From Roseiarcus sp036488815 (GTDB taxonomy: Bacteria > Pseudomonadota > Alphaproteobacteria > Rhizobiales > Beijerinckiaceae), in contig DASXGX010000143.1 of the NCBI GenBank assembly GCA_036488815.1, positions 1 to 64,000 of the forward strand: DNA of 64,000 nucleotides, given 5' to 3'. This document shows, piece by piece, positions 19,118-27,947 of this stretch (position 1 is its first letter; the number at the start of each line of letters is the position of its first letter). The notes under the pieces are model-generated. The model had not been told where the DNA came from, ran no database searches, and saw only the letters and a program-made list of their open reading frames with translations. The position numbers were made by a program, and so were the translations under genes.

Positions 19118-20326
19118 ATGCCCCCAGACCGCGATCCTTGGCGACGCAATCTCGTCGTCTGCTTTTTCGGCTCGTTCTCGACGATCGTCGCGATGACGTT
19201 GATGCTGCCGTTCCTGCCGCTCTATGTGGAGCAGCTCGGCGTCCGGGGCCACGCGGCCATCGTGCAATGGTCGGGCGTCGCCTATGGCGCGACGTTCCTC
19301 TCAGCCGGGCTCGTCGCGCCGCTCTGGGGCCATCTCGGCGACCGCTACGGGCGCAAGCTCATGCTCGTGCGCGCGAGCCTCGGCATGGCGATCACCATGT
19401 CGCTGATCGGCCTATCCGCCAACATCTGGCAACTCGTCGCGCTGCGACTGCTGGCCGGCGTCGCGGGCGGCTATTCCTCCGGCGCGACCATCCTCATCGC
19501 CGTGCAGACCCCGCGCGACCGCTCGGCCTGGGCGCTCGGGGTGCTTTCCTCCGGCGTGATGGCTGGCAACCTCATCGGCCCGTTAGTCGGCGGCTCGCTG
19601 CCGCCGCTGATCGGCGTCCGCGCCACCTTCCTGTGCGCCGGCGCGCTCATCTTCGTCGCCTTTCTCGCGACCGTCTTCCTCATCAAGGAGGCGCCGCGCC
19701 CGGCCGGAGCGGCGAAGGCGCGCGCAAAAGGCGGCTGGTCGCAAATTCCAAGCAAAGGGGCGGTCGTCGCGATGCTCGCGACCGGCTTCCTGCTCGTCTT
19801 CGCCAATATGTCGATAGAGCCGATCATCACGGTCTATGTCGGCGCGCTCGTCGACGACCCCAGGCGCGTGACCATCATGGCGGGATTCGTCATGTCGGCC
19901 GCAGCGCTCGGGAGCATCCTCTCGGCCTCGCAGCTCGGCAAGCTCGCCGATCGGATCGGCCATTCCAGGGTGATCGGCCTCGGGCTCGTGGTCGCGGCGG
20001 CGCTGCTGATCCCCCAGGCCTATGTGACCTCAGCCTGGCAGCTCGTCGGATTACGCTTCCTGATGGGGCTTGCGCTCGGCGGCTTGCTGCCGTGCGTCGC
20101 GGCGGTCATACGCCACAACGTCCCTGACCATTTCGCCGGGATGGCGCTCGGCTATTCCATCTCGTCGCAATTCGCCGGTCAGGTCGGCGGGCCGCTGATC
20201 GGCGGCTTCATCGGCGGCCATATCGGCATGCGCGCGGTGTTCCTGGCGACTTCGGCGCTGCTGCTTCTCGGCGCGATCGGCAACGCGCTTCAGCGGCGCG
20301 CGTCGACCGCTCGCCCTACTCCTTGA
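19118..20326 (+). CDS. MFS drug/metabolite efflux transporter
   Basis: A 402-residue major facilitator with 12 hydrophobic segments. The loop 2-3 motif is GHLGDRYGRKLMLVRA and a second copy is KLADRIGHSRVIGLG in the C-terminal half. Motif C-like sequence (GVMAGNLIGPLVGGSLP) in segment 5 points to the drug:H+ antiporter branch. It starts about 100 bp from the divergent TetR promoter, so it could be a further target of that repressor. Its 3' end overlaps the convergent fabI gene by 11 bp. The substrate is unknown. Confidence 0.9.
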   Translation: MPPDRDPWRRNLVVCFFGSFSTIVAMTLMLPFLPLYVEQLGVRGHAAIVQWSGVAYGATFLSAGLVAPLWGHLGDRYGRKLMLVRASLGMAITMSLIGLSANIWQLVALRLLAGVAGGYSSGATILIAVQTPRDRSAWALGVLSSGVMAGNLIGPLVGGSLPPLIGVRATFLCAGALIFVAFLATVFLIKEAPRPAGAAKARAKGGWSQIPSKGAVVAMLATGFLLVFANMSIEPIITVYVGALVDDPRRVTIMAGFVMSAAALGSILSASQLGKLADRIGHSRVIGLGLVVAAALLIPQAYVTSAWQLVGLRFLMGLALGGLLPCVAAVIRHNVPDHFAGMALGYSISSQFAGQVGGPLIGGFIGGHIGMRAVFLATSALLLLGAIGNALQRRASTARPTP

Positions 20327-21152
20327 CGATTGAAATGTCCGGCGCGGCGGGGTTCTTCATGCCCACGACGTGGTAGCCGGCGTCGACGTGCAGGATTTCC
20401 CCGGTCACCCCGCGCGACATCGGCGACAGCAGATAGACCGCCGTCTCGCCGACTTCCTCGATCGTGACCGAACGACGCAGCGGCGCGTTCGACTCGTTCC
20501 AGCGGAGGATGTAGCGGAAGTCGCCGATGCCCGACGCGGCGAGCGTCTTGATCGGCCCGGCCGAAATCGCGTTGACCCGAATCGCCTTTTCGCCGACGTC
20601 GGCGGCGAGATAGCGCACGCTCGCCTCGAGCGCCGCCTTGGCGACGCCCATCACATTGTAGTGGGGCATCCATTTTTCGGCGCCGTAGTAGGTCAGGGTC
20701 AGCAGCGAGCCGCCGTTCCTCATCAGCTTCTCCGCCCTCTGAGCGATGGCGGTGAAGGAATAGCAGGAAATGGCGAGCGACTTGCTGAAGTTGGCCTCGG
20801 TCGTGTCGATGTAGCGGCCGGTCAACTCGTCCTTATCGGCGAAGGCGACACAATGAACAACGAAATCCAGGCCGCCCCACAGAGTCTCAGCCTCGGCGAA
20901 CACCGCGTCGATCGACGCGCTGTCGGTGACGTCGCAATGGCCGAGGATATGCGCGCCAAGCTCGTGAGCGAGCGGCCGCACCCGTTTCTCCAACGCTTCG
21001 CCCTGATAGGTAAAGGCAAGCTCCGCGCCGGCGGCGCGCGCGGCTTTCGCGATGCCCCAGGCGATCGAACGATTGTTGGCGACGCCGAGAACGACGCCGC
21101 GCATCCCGCGCATGACGCCAACGCCGTTTCCGCTCGAGCCTTCCTGCGCCAT
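20316..21152 (-). CDS. fabI: Enoyl-[acyl-carrier-protein] reductase (NADH) FabI
   Basis: A 278-residue divergent SDR of the FabI type, which carries out the last reduction in fatty acid elongation. The NAD-binding start is GVVLGVANNRSIAWGIA, and a DVTDSASIDAVF segment follows. The catalytic tyrosine and lysine are in YNVMGVAKAALE, and AISAGPIKTLAASGIG is the FabI substrate loop. The start at 21152 is preceded by GAGG; a further 13 codons upstream are less likely. FabI is the target of triclosan in many bacteria. It is transcribed alone, towards the MFS gene. Confidence 0.94.
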   Translation of the reverse strand: MAQEGSSGNGVGVMRGMRGVVLGVANNRSIAWGIAKAARAAGAELAFTYQGEALEKRVRPLAHELGAHILGHCDVTDSASIDAVFAEAETLWGGLDFVVHCVAFADKDELTGRYIDTTEANFSKSLAISCYSFTAIAQRAEKLMRNGGSLLTLTYYGAEKWMPHYNVMGVAKAALEASVRYLAADVGEKAIRVNAISAGPIKTLAASGIGDFRYILRWNESNAPLRRSVTIEEVGETAVYLLSPMSRGVTGEILHVDAGYHVVGMKNPAAPDISIVKE

Positions 21153-21344
21153 CGAGACCTCGCTCTGAGTACGCCCCTCCCGCCGGGGCATGCCAAAGAG
21201 TCTTCCCTTACCGTCGCATGCGGCCCATGGGAAGGGGGACCGGACGTCACAAAAGGTGTGAAATCGTTTCAGACGGCCCTTGGAAGAGCTAAATGTTCGG
21301 AATAAACTTGTTAAGGCTAATTTGCGCTAACGGATGACGCGGTC

Positions 21345-21884
21345 GTGCCTTCAAGCCGGGAATGGTGTGACGACGCCGGCGCGATGCGCCGCTTTGGGCG
21401 TGCCCTGGTGCGCGACGATCGCTTCGTCTGCGACGATGCTTCCGCCATCGCTCTGGTCGATAAATTGTTCCGCCAGGCCTCGCTGACGCTCATCGACGAA
21501 TGTCCCGGCGACGGGAGCTCGGCCCGGGTGCGCGCCTTCGCGCAGTTCATCCGGCTCTATCGACGGCACGTCAGGCGTCTTGCCGCGGAGGAGGCGGACG
21601 CCGGGTGGGGCGAGGGCCCCAGCGTGTTCGCGCGCCCGAGCGCCTCAGTGACATCGGGAATGCGAGCTTTGCCGCTCGATCTGCGCGAAGCGCTGCTTCT
21701 CGTCGTGCTCGTGGGGTTCTCGCATTGCGAGGCGGCGCAGGCGCTCGACATTCCCCTCGCCGCGGTCGTCGATCGCCTATGCCGCGCGCGCCTACGGCTT
21801 GCCGCGCACATGGGCGGCCCCAAGCGGGACGCGCTCAACGATACCCTGTGGCCGAACGCCGCCCATCTCAGGATCGTCAAGTGA
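21345..21884 (+). CDS. Divergent ECF-type RNA polymerase sigma factor
   Basis: About 179 residues from a GTG start; an ATG at 21384 is an alternative and neither has a strong ribosome site. The C-terminal region-4 HTH is clear (LPLDLREALLLVVLVGFSHC, then EAAQALDIPLAAVVDRLCRA). Region 2 is weakly conserved (MRRFGRALVRDDRFVCDDAS), without the usual acidic -10-recognition helix. The stop overlaps the GTG of the next gene (GTGA), which encodes a membrane protein laid out like an anti-sigma factor. This coupling supports a sigma/anti-sigma pair. The signal and target promoter are unknown. Confidence 0.75.
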   Translation: MPSSREWCDDAGAMRRFGRALVRDDRFVCDDASAIALVDKLFRQASLTLIDECPGDGSSARVRAFAQFIRLYRRHVRRLAAEEADAGWGEGPSVFARPSASVTSGMRALPLDLREALLLVVLVGFSHCEAAQALDIPLAAVVDRLCRARLRLAAHMGGPKRDALNDTLWPNAAHLRIVK

Positions 21885-22798
21885 CCAGCCGCTTCGACGT
21901 GGCGGAGACGTTCGCCTACGTCGACAATTGCCTGACGTCCGCGCAGCGGAGCGACTTCGAAGCGCGGCTAAGGGAAGAAGCCGAACTGAGGCGAGAGGTC
22001 GCGCTCTGGGAAACCCAGAACGCCGCGATTCGCGCCGCCTTCGGGGCCCCCGTCTCCGCCCGCGCGGCGATTGATCTCGGACGCAATTCCAACGAGAATC
22101 AGGCGGTCCGGTTGGCCGTTTCTGAGGTCGACTGGCGGACCGCTACTTCGCTGCGGACCGCCGAGCCGAAGGTTTGGCCGGCGCCGCCTCGTGCGAAAAC
22201 GCCGACGACCGCGCAGAAACCGCCGGCGACTGTTGCAAAGCCGGCGGAGAACCCCGCGCGGCAAACCAGGACGGAGCGAAAGAGCCTTCGCCGCGTCCTC
22301 GTGGCGGTCCTCGCAATGGCGGCGGCGTTGTTCTTCGTCGCGACGAACAACCCCTCTTGGCCAAGCGACAAGCTGACCGCGGCAGGGATCGCCGCCTATC
22401 GGGCGTTTGCCGCGCCAGCGGCGCCGACTCCGCTCGAATTTCGCACCAGCAATCCCGCGGCGCTGACCCGGTGGCTCGCGCCGCAGTTCGCCCGCGGCGT
22501 CGTCGCGCCGGAGCTGCGGTCGAGCGCGCTCAGGTTGATCGGTGGGCGCATCGCGCCGGGGACAGCGGCGGGCGCCGCGTTCCTCGTCTACGAGGACGCA
22601 CACGGAAACCGGCTCGGGTTGTTGATCGAGCCGCTCGACGCGCCCCTCCCCTCGCGACCGGAGATTCGCAAGCGCGAAGGACTCACCGTCGCCGCCTGGA
22701 CCGACGCCGGCCACGGCTTTGTTGCGATCGGGACCGACCGCGACGCGGTGGTGGAGCTGACGGGGCTCGTCGCCGCGCCAGGCTCGACTCGCCCCTGA
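21881..22798 (+). CDS. Transmembrane anti-sigma factor-like protein
   Basis: A 305-residue protein with a GTG start overlapping the sigma gene stop. Residues 1-45 (FDVAETFAYVDNCLTSAQRS, then EAELRREVALWE) look like a cytoplasmic anti-sigma domain. A Pro/Ala/Lys-rich linker follows to about residue 130, then one transmembrane helix (VLVAVLAMAAALFFVAT), leaving about 150 residues outside. No zinc-binding HxxxCxxC motif is seen, so it is not a ZAS-type protein. The extracytoplasmic part should sense the signal; its fold is not recognised. Confidence 0.75.
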   Translation: MTSRFDVAETFAYVDNCLTSAQRSDFEARLREEAELRREVALWETQNAAIRAAFGAPVSARAAIDLGRNSNENQAVRLAVSEVDWRTATSLRTAEPKVWPAPPRAKTPTTAQKPPATVAKPAENPARQTRTERKSLRRVLVAVLAMAAALFFVATNNPSWPSDKLTAAGIAAYRAFAAPAAPTPLEFRTSNPAALTRWLAPQFARGVVAPELRSSALRLIGGRIAPGTAAGAAFLVYEDAHGNRLGLLIEPLDAPLPSRPEIRKREGLTVAAWTDAGHGFVAIGTDRDAVVELTGLVAAPGSTRP

Positions 22799-22804
22799 AA
22801 CAGA

Positions 22805-24187
22805 TCAGCGGCGGTAGCGCGCCTCGAGAAGCTCGAAGGTCGCGCGCGCCGCCTGCACCTCGCCGCCCTGCGGGCCTGCGGAGCGCGGCTTCGGGTTCCA
22901 CGCATAGATGTCGAAGTGCGCCCAGGCCTTGGCGGCGGAGACGAAGCGGGAAAGGAACAGCGCGGCGGTGATCGAACCGGCAAAGCCGCCGCTCGGCGCG
23001 TTGTCGAGATCGGCCGCCTTGCTTTCCAGCATCGAATCGTAGGGACGCCAGAGCGGCAGGCGCCAGACCGGATCCTGAACCCGCGCGGCGCTCGCCGCGA
23101 TCTCCTCGGCGAAGGCGTCGTCGTCGGTGTAGAAAGGCGGCAGATCGGGACCCAGTGCGACCCGCGCGGCGCCGGTGAGGGTTGCGAAATCGAACAGGAG
23201 ATCCGGCGCCTCTTCGTCGGCGAGCGCGAGCGCGTCGGCGAGAATCAAGCGCCCCTCGGCGTCGGTGTTGGTGACTTCGATCGTCAGCCCCTTGCGGCTG
23301 CGCAGGATGTCGCCGGGCCGCATCGCAGGCCCGGATATCGCGTTCTCGACGATGGGGACGAGGACGCGCAAGCGAACGGGGAGCGCGGATTCCATGATCA
23401 GGCGCGCAAGACTGAGCGCCGCGGCGGCGCCGCCCATGTCCTTCTTCATCAGCAGCATGCCGCTGGAAGGCTTGATGTCGAGCCCGCCGGTGTCGAAGGC
23501 GACGCCTTTGCCGACGAGCGTGACCTTGGGAGCGTCGGCGCGGCCCCAGTTCAGATCGACCAGTCGCGGCTCCTCGGCGGCGGCCCGGCCGACCGCATGG
23601 ATGAGCGGCAGGTTGCGCTCCAGCAACGCCTGCCCGCGCGTCGCCTCGAAGCGCGCCCCGAATTCATCGGCGAGGCGCGCGGCGGCATGCTCCAGCGCGT
23701 TGGGGCCGAGATCGTTGGCGGGCGTATTGACGAGATCGCGCCCGAACGCAATCGCGTCGGCGATGCGCTCGACGCGCGCGATGTCGACATCCTCCGGCGC
23801 AACTAGGCGCGGACGCGGCGAGGAATCGGCGCGGTAGCGCTCGAAGCGGTAGGAGGCGAGCAGGAAGGCGAGCGCCGCGAGCTCCGGCGCCTCAGACGAA
23901 TTGGCGAAATGGTAAATTCCCTCGGGCAGCCCCGTCGCGAGCTTGCCGGCCGCCAGTGGATCCTGGCCCTTGGCGTCCTTCGCCGCGACCCCAAACAGCA
24001 CGCCGGCGAGGCTCCCGTCGCGGTGCGGAAGCAACTGCAGGCGGCCGGCTTTCGGCTGAAAACCGCAGGCCTCGGCGAATCGGGCCGCCTCCGCGCCTAT
24101 GCCGGCGCGCACGTCGCTCCAGTTCTCCGCATTGACGAACCAGACGGGGACTGCGGGGGAGGCGGGCGGGGCGAAGCGGGCGGACAA
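22805..24187 (-). CDS. Leucyl aminopeptidase family (M17) protein
   Basis: A 460-residue M17 metallo-aminopeptidase. The C-terminal catalytic half has VGKGVAFDTGGLDIKPSSGM (metal-binding Lys and Asp), KKDMGGAAAAL, and the family signature NTDAEGRLILADAL with its Asp and Glu ligands, followed by FATLTGAARVALGPDLP. The N-terminal half is the smaller, variable domain. The length fits the PepB-like subgroup rather than the roughly 500-residue PepA. It removes N-terminal residues from peptides in the cytoplasm. It converges with the anti-sigma gene, with only 6 bp between stops. Confidence 0.92.
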   Translation of the reverse strand: MSARFAPPASPAVPVWFVNAENWSDVRAGIGAEAARFAEACGFQPKAGRLQLLPHRDGSLAGVLFGVAAKDAKGQDPLAAGKLATGLPEGIYHFANSSEAPELAALAFLLASYRFERYRADSSPRPRLVAPEDVDIARVERIADAIAFGRDLVNTPANDLGPNALEHAAARLADEFGARFEATRGQALLERNLPLIHAVGRAAAEEPRLVDLNWGRADAPKVTLVGKGVAFDTGGLDIKPSSGMLLMKKDMGGAAAALSLARLIMESALPVRLRVLVPIVENAISGPAMRPGDILRSRKGLTIEVTNTDAEGRLILADALALADEEAPDLLFDFATLTGAARVALGPDLPPFYTDDDAFAEEIAASAARVQDPVWRLPLWRPYDSMLESKAADLDNAPSGGFAGSITAALFLSRFVSAAKAWAHFDIYAWNPKPRSAGPQGGEVQAARATFELLEARYRR

Positions 24188-24333
24188 GTCTCTCGGTTCC
24201 CTTCGATTCGAACGAATAGCGGATCATATCCGCAGGCCGGGCGGCCGCCGAGTCCCAATGTGAGGCGTTAACTATCCGTTAGCCGTTAACGATGCATTAG
24301 GAATGTGAAATTAATGGTGGGGAAGCCGTCGCG

Positions 24334-25230
24334 ATGGGCTTCGAAATGCCACTCTCTTCCGTTATGCGCCCACTCCCGCGGCGGCTTCGCCTCGGCGCCC
24401 TTCTTGCCGCCTGCATCGCGGCCGCGCCGCTTGCCGGCTGCAACACGGTTGGCGGCTTCGGCGGCATGACCGCCTCGATCGACCAGCAGCCCCTGCCGAC
24501 GAACGACGCGGATCTACGCGCTTACGCCGAGAATTGGGGCAAACGATACGACGCCAGCCCCGGCGAGAAGACGGCCTCGATCAACTACGCTCGAGCCCTG
24601 CGGGCGCTGACCCGCTACGACGAAGCGGTGGCGGTGACGCAATCGGCGGCCGTGAAGGCGCCGCAGGACTACGAAGTGCTCGCCGCCTACGGCAAGGCGT
24701 TGGCCGACGACGGCCAGTTCGCGCAGGCCAAGGAGGTTCTCGGGCGATCCTACGCGCCCGAACGGCCGGACTGGACGATCATGTCCGTGCAGGGCTCCGT
24801 CGAGGACCGGCTCGGCGACCATGACGCCGCGCGACAGTTCTATCGCGACGCGCTGAAGATCGCCCCGGGCGAACCGTCGGTGCTGACCAATCTCGGGCTG
24901 TCTTACGCGCTAACCAAGGAATTGCCGCTCGCCGAGGACGCGCTGCGTCAGGCAAGCGCCAGTCCCCACGCCGGCGTGCGGACGCGCGAGGACCTGGCGC
25001 TGGTGCTGGCGCTCGAGGGCAAGTTCCCCGAGGCCGAGACGGTCAGCCGCCGCGACATGTCTGCTGACGCGGCGAGCGCCGACGTCGAGGCGATCCGGCA
25101 CATGATCGCGCAAAGCGACACCTGGCGCGACCTCCAAACCGGCGCGAGCGCCAAGACCAAGCGCGCTTCGAAGGCTCCCGATCCGTCGGCGCCCTCGTCC
25201 CCGCTTGCGCTCGGCCAGCCCTCGGGTTAG
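24334..25230 (+). CDS. TPR-repeat lipoprotein (TadD-like)
   Basis: A 298-residue protein with a signal peptide ending in a lipobox (PLAGC, Cys near residue 36) and then several tetratricopeptide repeats (residues about 70-220, e.g. YDEAVAVTQSAAVKAPQDYE and DHDAARQFYRDALKIAPGEP). The C-terminus is low-complexity Lys/Ser/Pro. TadD is a lipoprotein needed for tight-adherence pilus assembly, but no other tad or flp gene lies nearby, so the pilus link is only by similarity. Three in-frame ATGs occur early; the first (24334) is preceded by GGGGAAG. Confidence 0.85.
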   Translation: MGFEMPLSSVMRPLPRRLRLGALLAACIAAAPLAGCNTVGGFGGMTASIDQQPLPTNDADLRAYAENWGKRYDASPGEKTASINYARALRALTRYDEAVAVTQSAAVKAPQDYEVLAAYGKALADDGQFAQAKEVLGRSYAPERPDWTIMSVQGSVEDRLGDHDAARQFYRDALKIAPGEPSVLTNLGLSYALTKELPLAEDALRQASASPHAGVRTREDLALVLALEGKFPEAETVSRRDMSADAASADVEAIRHMIAQSDTWRDLQTGASAKTKRASKAPDPSAPSSPLALGQPSG

Positions 25231-25269
25231 CAGCCGCGCAGCGGAGTCGTTCCGCCCTCAGGCCTGGCA

Positions 25270-26070
25270 ATGACCCCTTCGTTCCTCGCGCTGCTCGCGC
25301 TCGTCGGCTTCGCCTCAGGCTTCATCGACGCGATCGCGGGCGGCGGGGGGCTGCTGACGCTGCCGGCGCTCGCGCTTTCCGGCCTCGATCCGGTCGCCGC
25401 GGTCGCGACCAACAAGCTCGCCGGCACGTTCGGGACGGGCTCGGCGACGCTCGCCTTCGTGCGCGCCGGCAAGATCGACCCCAAGGTGATGGCGGAGCCG
25501 GCGATCGCCGCCATGGTCGGCTCGGTGCTCGGCGCCTTCGCCCTGCCCTATGCGCCGCACGACGCGCTCGCGACCGCCCTGCCCTTCGTGCTCGTCGCTG
25601 TCGCGCTCTATTTCGCCTTCGCGCCGCCGATGGGCGAAAGTCTCATTCGCGCCCGCATGAGCCCGCGGCTCTATGCGCTGACGGTCGCGCCTGCGGTCGG
25701 CTTCTATGACGGCGTCTTCGGGCCCGGCGCAGGCTCCTTCTATATGATCGGCTTTCTCGCCTTGGCGGGCTTCGGCCTGATCCGCGCGATCGCCAGCGCC
25801 CGCATCGCCAACTTCGGCAGCAACGCGGGCTCGCTGGCGATCTACGCTCTCAGCGGCAATATCGCGGTTGCGCCGGGATTGGCGATGGGCCTGGGCTGCT
25901 TTCTCGGCGCGCGGGTCGGCGCCCATTCGGCGCTGCGCGCGGGCGCGCGGCTCGTGAGGCCGCTCATCGTGCTGATGAGTTGCGCCATGGCGCTTCGGCT
26001 CGCGACGCTGCCCGGCGCGCCGTTGCGGCACTGGTTCGAATCTTTCGCGCCGCACGCCTTCGGCGGTTGA
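25270..26070 (+). CDS. TSUP-family (TauE/SafE) membrane transporter
   Basis: A 266-residue protein with about eight hydrophobic segments in two similar halves. The N-terminal half has FASGFIDAIAGGGGLLTLPAL and ATNKLAGTFGTGSAT; the C-terminal half has YDGVFGPGAGSFYMIGF. These paired G/P-rich motifs define TauE/SafE. Family members export sulfite, sulfoacetate or related organosulfur anions; the substrate here is not known. Its stop codon overlaps the -35 of the rpsT promoter. Confidence 0.92.
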   Translation: MTPSFLALLALVGFASGFIDAIAGGGGLLTLPALALSGLDPVAAVATNKLAGTFGTGSATLAFVRAGKIDPKVMAEPAIAAMVGSVLGAFALPYAPHDALATALPFVLVAVALYFAFAPPMGESLIRARMSPRLYALTVAPAVGFYDGVFGPGAGSFYMIGFLALAGFGLIRAIASARIANFGSNAGSLAIYALSGNIAVAPGLAMGLGCFLGARVGAHSALRAGARLVRPLIVLMSCAMALRLATLPGAPLRHWFESFAPHAFGG

Positions 26071-26096
26071 CGGCGCGCGGCGGAAACGCTTATAAG
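26067..26096 (+). promoter_or_regulatory. Promoter of rpsT
   Basis: TTGACG (26067-26072), an 18-bp spacer and TATAAG (26091-26096). The -35 overlaps the stop codon of the TSUP gene. The leader to the rpsT ATG is about 80 nt. Confidence 0.7.
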
Positions 26097-26185
26097 CGCG
26101 CCCCAATCGGCTGGGCTTAAAACCCGGCCCCATTGGGTTTGAGCGTAAGCGCCGGGAGCGCTTGTGCAGTTAAGGAAGCGAGTTC

Positions 26186-26452
26186 ATGGCCAATACGAAG
26201 TCGGCCCAGAAGGCCGTCCGCAAGATCGCCCGCCGCACCGCGATCAACAAGTCGCGTCGCAGCCAGATGCGCACTTATGTGCGCAAGGTCGAGGAGGCGC
26301 TCGCGGCCAAGGACCCGGCGGCCGCCGCCACCGCGCTGAGCGACGCCGAACCCCGCCTCGCCCGCGCCGCGCAGAAAGGCATCATCCATCGCAATGCGGC
26401 GTCGCGGAAGATTTCGCGCCTGACCAAGCGCGTCAAAGCGCTCGCCGTCTGA
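26186..26452 (+). CDS. rpsT: 30S ribosomal protein S20
   Basis: An 88-residue basic helical protein, standard length for S20. The N-terminus is MANTKSAQKAVRKIARRTAI, followed by NKSRRSQMRTYVRKVEEAL, and KGIIHRNAASRKISRLTKRV near the end. It binds 16S rRNA early in 30S assembly. It is transcribed alone from a sigma-70-type promoter with an approximately 80-nt leader. Confidence 0.97.
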   Translation: MANTKSAQKAVRKIARRTAINKSRRSQMRTYVRKVEEALAAKDPAAAATALSDAEPRLARAAQKGIIHRNAASRKISRLTKRVKALAV

Positions 26453-26486
26453 TTCGGGCGCGGCGCTCGATCGCCGGGAAACTTCT

Positions 26487-26735
26487 GTGACCGACCAGCC
26501 GCCCGATCGACTCAGCGTCGATCCCAACAGTCCCCATTACGACGAAGCGGCCCTGGCTCGCGGCGTCGGCATTCGTTTCAAGGGGAGCGAGCGGACCGAC
26601 GTCGAAGAATATTGCGTCAGCGAGAATTGGATTCGCGCGCCCGTCGGCAAGACGCGCGACCGCAAAGGCAATCTGCTGACGATCAAGCTCTCCGGGGCCG
26701 TCGAGCCCTATTTCCTCACGCCAAAATCGGAATAG
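26487..26735 (+). CDS. DUF3297 family protein
   Basis: An 82-residue protein with a GTG start, 34 bp after rpsT. The sequence (PPDRLSVDPNSPHYDEAALA, RGVGIRFKGSERTDVEEYC, then KTRDRKGNLLTIKLSGAVEP) matches the small conserved family DUF3297 of proteobacteria, which has no known function. The last residues (VEPYFLTPKSE) are the usual end of the family. It probably shares the rpsT transcript. Confidence 0.85.
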   Translation: MTDQPPDRLSVDPNSPHYDEAALARGVGIRFKGSERTDVEEYCVSENWIRAPVGKTRDRKGNLLTIKLSGAVEPYFLTPKSE

Positions 26736-26837
26736 CGCCAAGCGTCGCGCGCGCAGCCCCGCTCGGGGGCACTTCTCGCGGCAGGCAAAGCGTCTTAAGG
26801 TTAACCCTCGAGGAGGCCGACCTCAGGGGAAGCGCAG

Positions 26838-27332
26838 ATGAGAGCTTCACGCACAAACATGGCCGTCGGCGCCGTTCTCGCCGGCTTCGCGTTCGCAGCG
26901 AGCGGCACGCCCGCAGAGGCGAACGCCCGCGCTGTTTTCGGCTTCCACGGGCAGCACGTCGCCTTTGGCGGCGGCCCGCGCGGACGCTTCGACGCCTTCC
27001 ACCGCCATTTCAACCATCCGTTCGACGGCGATCGTCGGGTCTGGGGCGGCCGCCGCAACGGTTTTGGCGGCTACGGCTTTGGCGGTTACGGTTTGGGCGG
27101 TTACGGCTTCGGTGATTACGGTTTGGGCGGCGACGACGCGCAGCCGACAGTCGGCGCGTCTCAGGCCGCGCCGGTGTTCTTGAGCGTCTACGCGGGCCCG
27201 AACATTTATCCGCCGCCGGACCCGATGCTCGGCTACGGGCCGCCGCCCCAAGGACCGAAGATCATCGAGCTTGGCCGGCGGGCGCCGAAGCGGATCCGGC
27301 GCCCCGTCGTCATCTACGGCGATTCTCCGTAA
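26838..27332 (+). CDS. Secreted Gly/Tyr-rich repeat protein, function unknown
   Basis: A 164-residue protein with GGGGAAG before the ATG and a signal peptide (cleavage near GTPAEA, residue 27). The mature part begins with a His/Arg/Phe/Gly-rich stretch. Then come five copies of a Gly-Tyr-Gly unit (GFGGY/GLGGY/GFGDY/GLGG, residues about 74-95) coded by near-identical 15-base units. A Pro-rich segment follows (YPPPDPMLGYGPPPQGP), with a basic conserved-looking tail (KIIELGRRAPKRIRRPVVIY). No family is recognised beyond similarity to other Gly-rich exported proteins of rhizobia. Confidence 0.75.
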   Translation: MRASRTNMAVGAVLAGFAFAASGTPAEANARAVFGFHGQHVAFGGGPRGRFDAFHRHFNHPFDGDRRVWGGRRNGFGGYGFGGYGLGGYGFGDYGLGGDDAQPTVGASQAAPVFLSVYAGPNIYPPPDPMLGYGPPPQGPKIIELGRRAPKRIRRPVVIYGDSP

Positions 27333-27338
27333 GCAGCG

Positions 27339-27367
27339 TTGACTCCGCCGAGCCTCCCTTCTATAGG
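27339..27367 (+). promoter_or_regulatory. Promoter of rplU-rpmA
   Basis: TTGACT (27339-27344), a 17-bp spacer and TATAGG (27362-27367). This leaves a long leader of about 130 nt before rplU, the usual place for leader-based control of ribosomal protein genes. Confidence 0.6.
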
Positions 27368-27506
27368 GGCGCTGCTCATGCGCGGCTACGGCCGCGCTTT
27401 TGCTTTGGCGCGTCTCGCGCTAGGCAGGAGCGAAACCGGCAGGATCCACTGCAAAGAAGCTGGCCGCGCGACCTTGCGCAGAGCCAGAGAGAACACGGAG
27501 AAAACG

Positions 27507-27827
27507 ATGTTCGCAGTCATCAAAACCGGCGGCAAGCAGTACAAGGTCGCCGCCGACAATACGATTACCGTCATGGCGCTCGATGGCGAGGCCGGGGCGC
27601 AGGTGACCTTCGAGGACGTCCTCGCGCTGTTCGACGGCGAGACGAGCCAGATCGGCGCGCCGCACGTCGCCGGCGCCAAGGTGGTGGGCGAGATCGTCGA
27701 ACAGACGCGCGGCCCCAAGGTCATCGCGTTCAAGAAGCGCCGCCGCAAGAATTCGCGCCGCAAGCGCGGCCACAAGCAGGACCTGACGATCGTCAAGATC
27801 ACCGAGATCCTGACGGGCGCAGCCTAA
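27507..27827 (+). CDS. rplU: 50S ribosomal protein L21
   Basis: A 106-residue protein. The N-terminus is MFAVIKTGGKQYKVAADNTI, the middle is VTFEDVLALFDGETSQIGAP and the basic C-terminus is VIAFKKRRRKNSRRKRGHKQ followed by DLTIVKITEI. The longer open frame upstream of 27507 is leader, not protein. It is followed by rpmA and then, past a GNAT gene, obgE, the classic rplU-rpmA-obg order. Confidence 0.97.
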   Translation: MFAVIKTGGKQYKVAADNTITVMALDGEAGAQVTFEDVLALFDGETSQIGAPHVAGAKVVGEIVEQTRGPKVIAFKKRRRKNSRRKRGHKQDLTIVKITEILTGAA

Positions 27828-27947
27828 GCGCGCGCCGGGCTGCGAACGGCTTCCGGGGAATTCGGATTCCCTTGGACGAGATTTTGAACTATAGACGCGG
27901 AAACTCTGCGCCTCCGAGCGCGCCGCGTACGATTTGGAGCGAGTGAC

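Noticed and set aside
27872..27895. TTGGAC...TATAGA as a separate rpmA promoter
   Set aside because: The spacing is only about 12 bp, too short for sigma-70.
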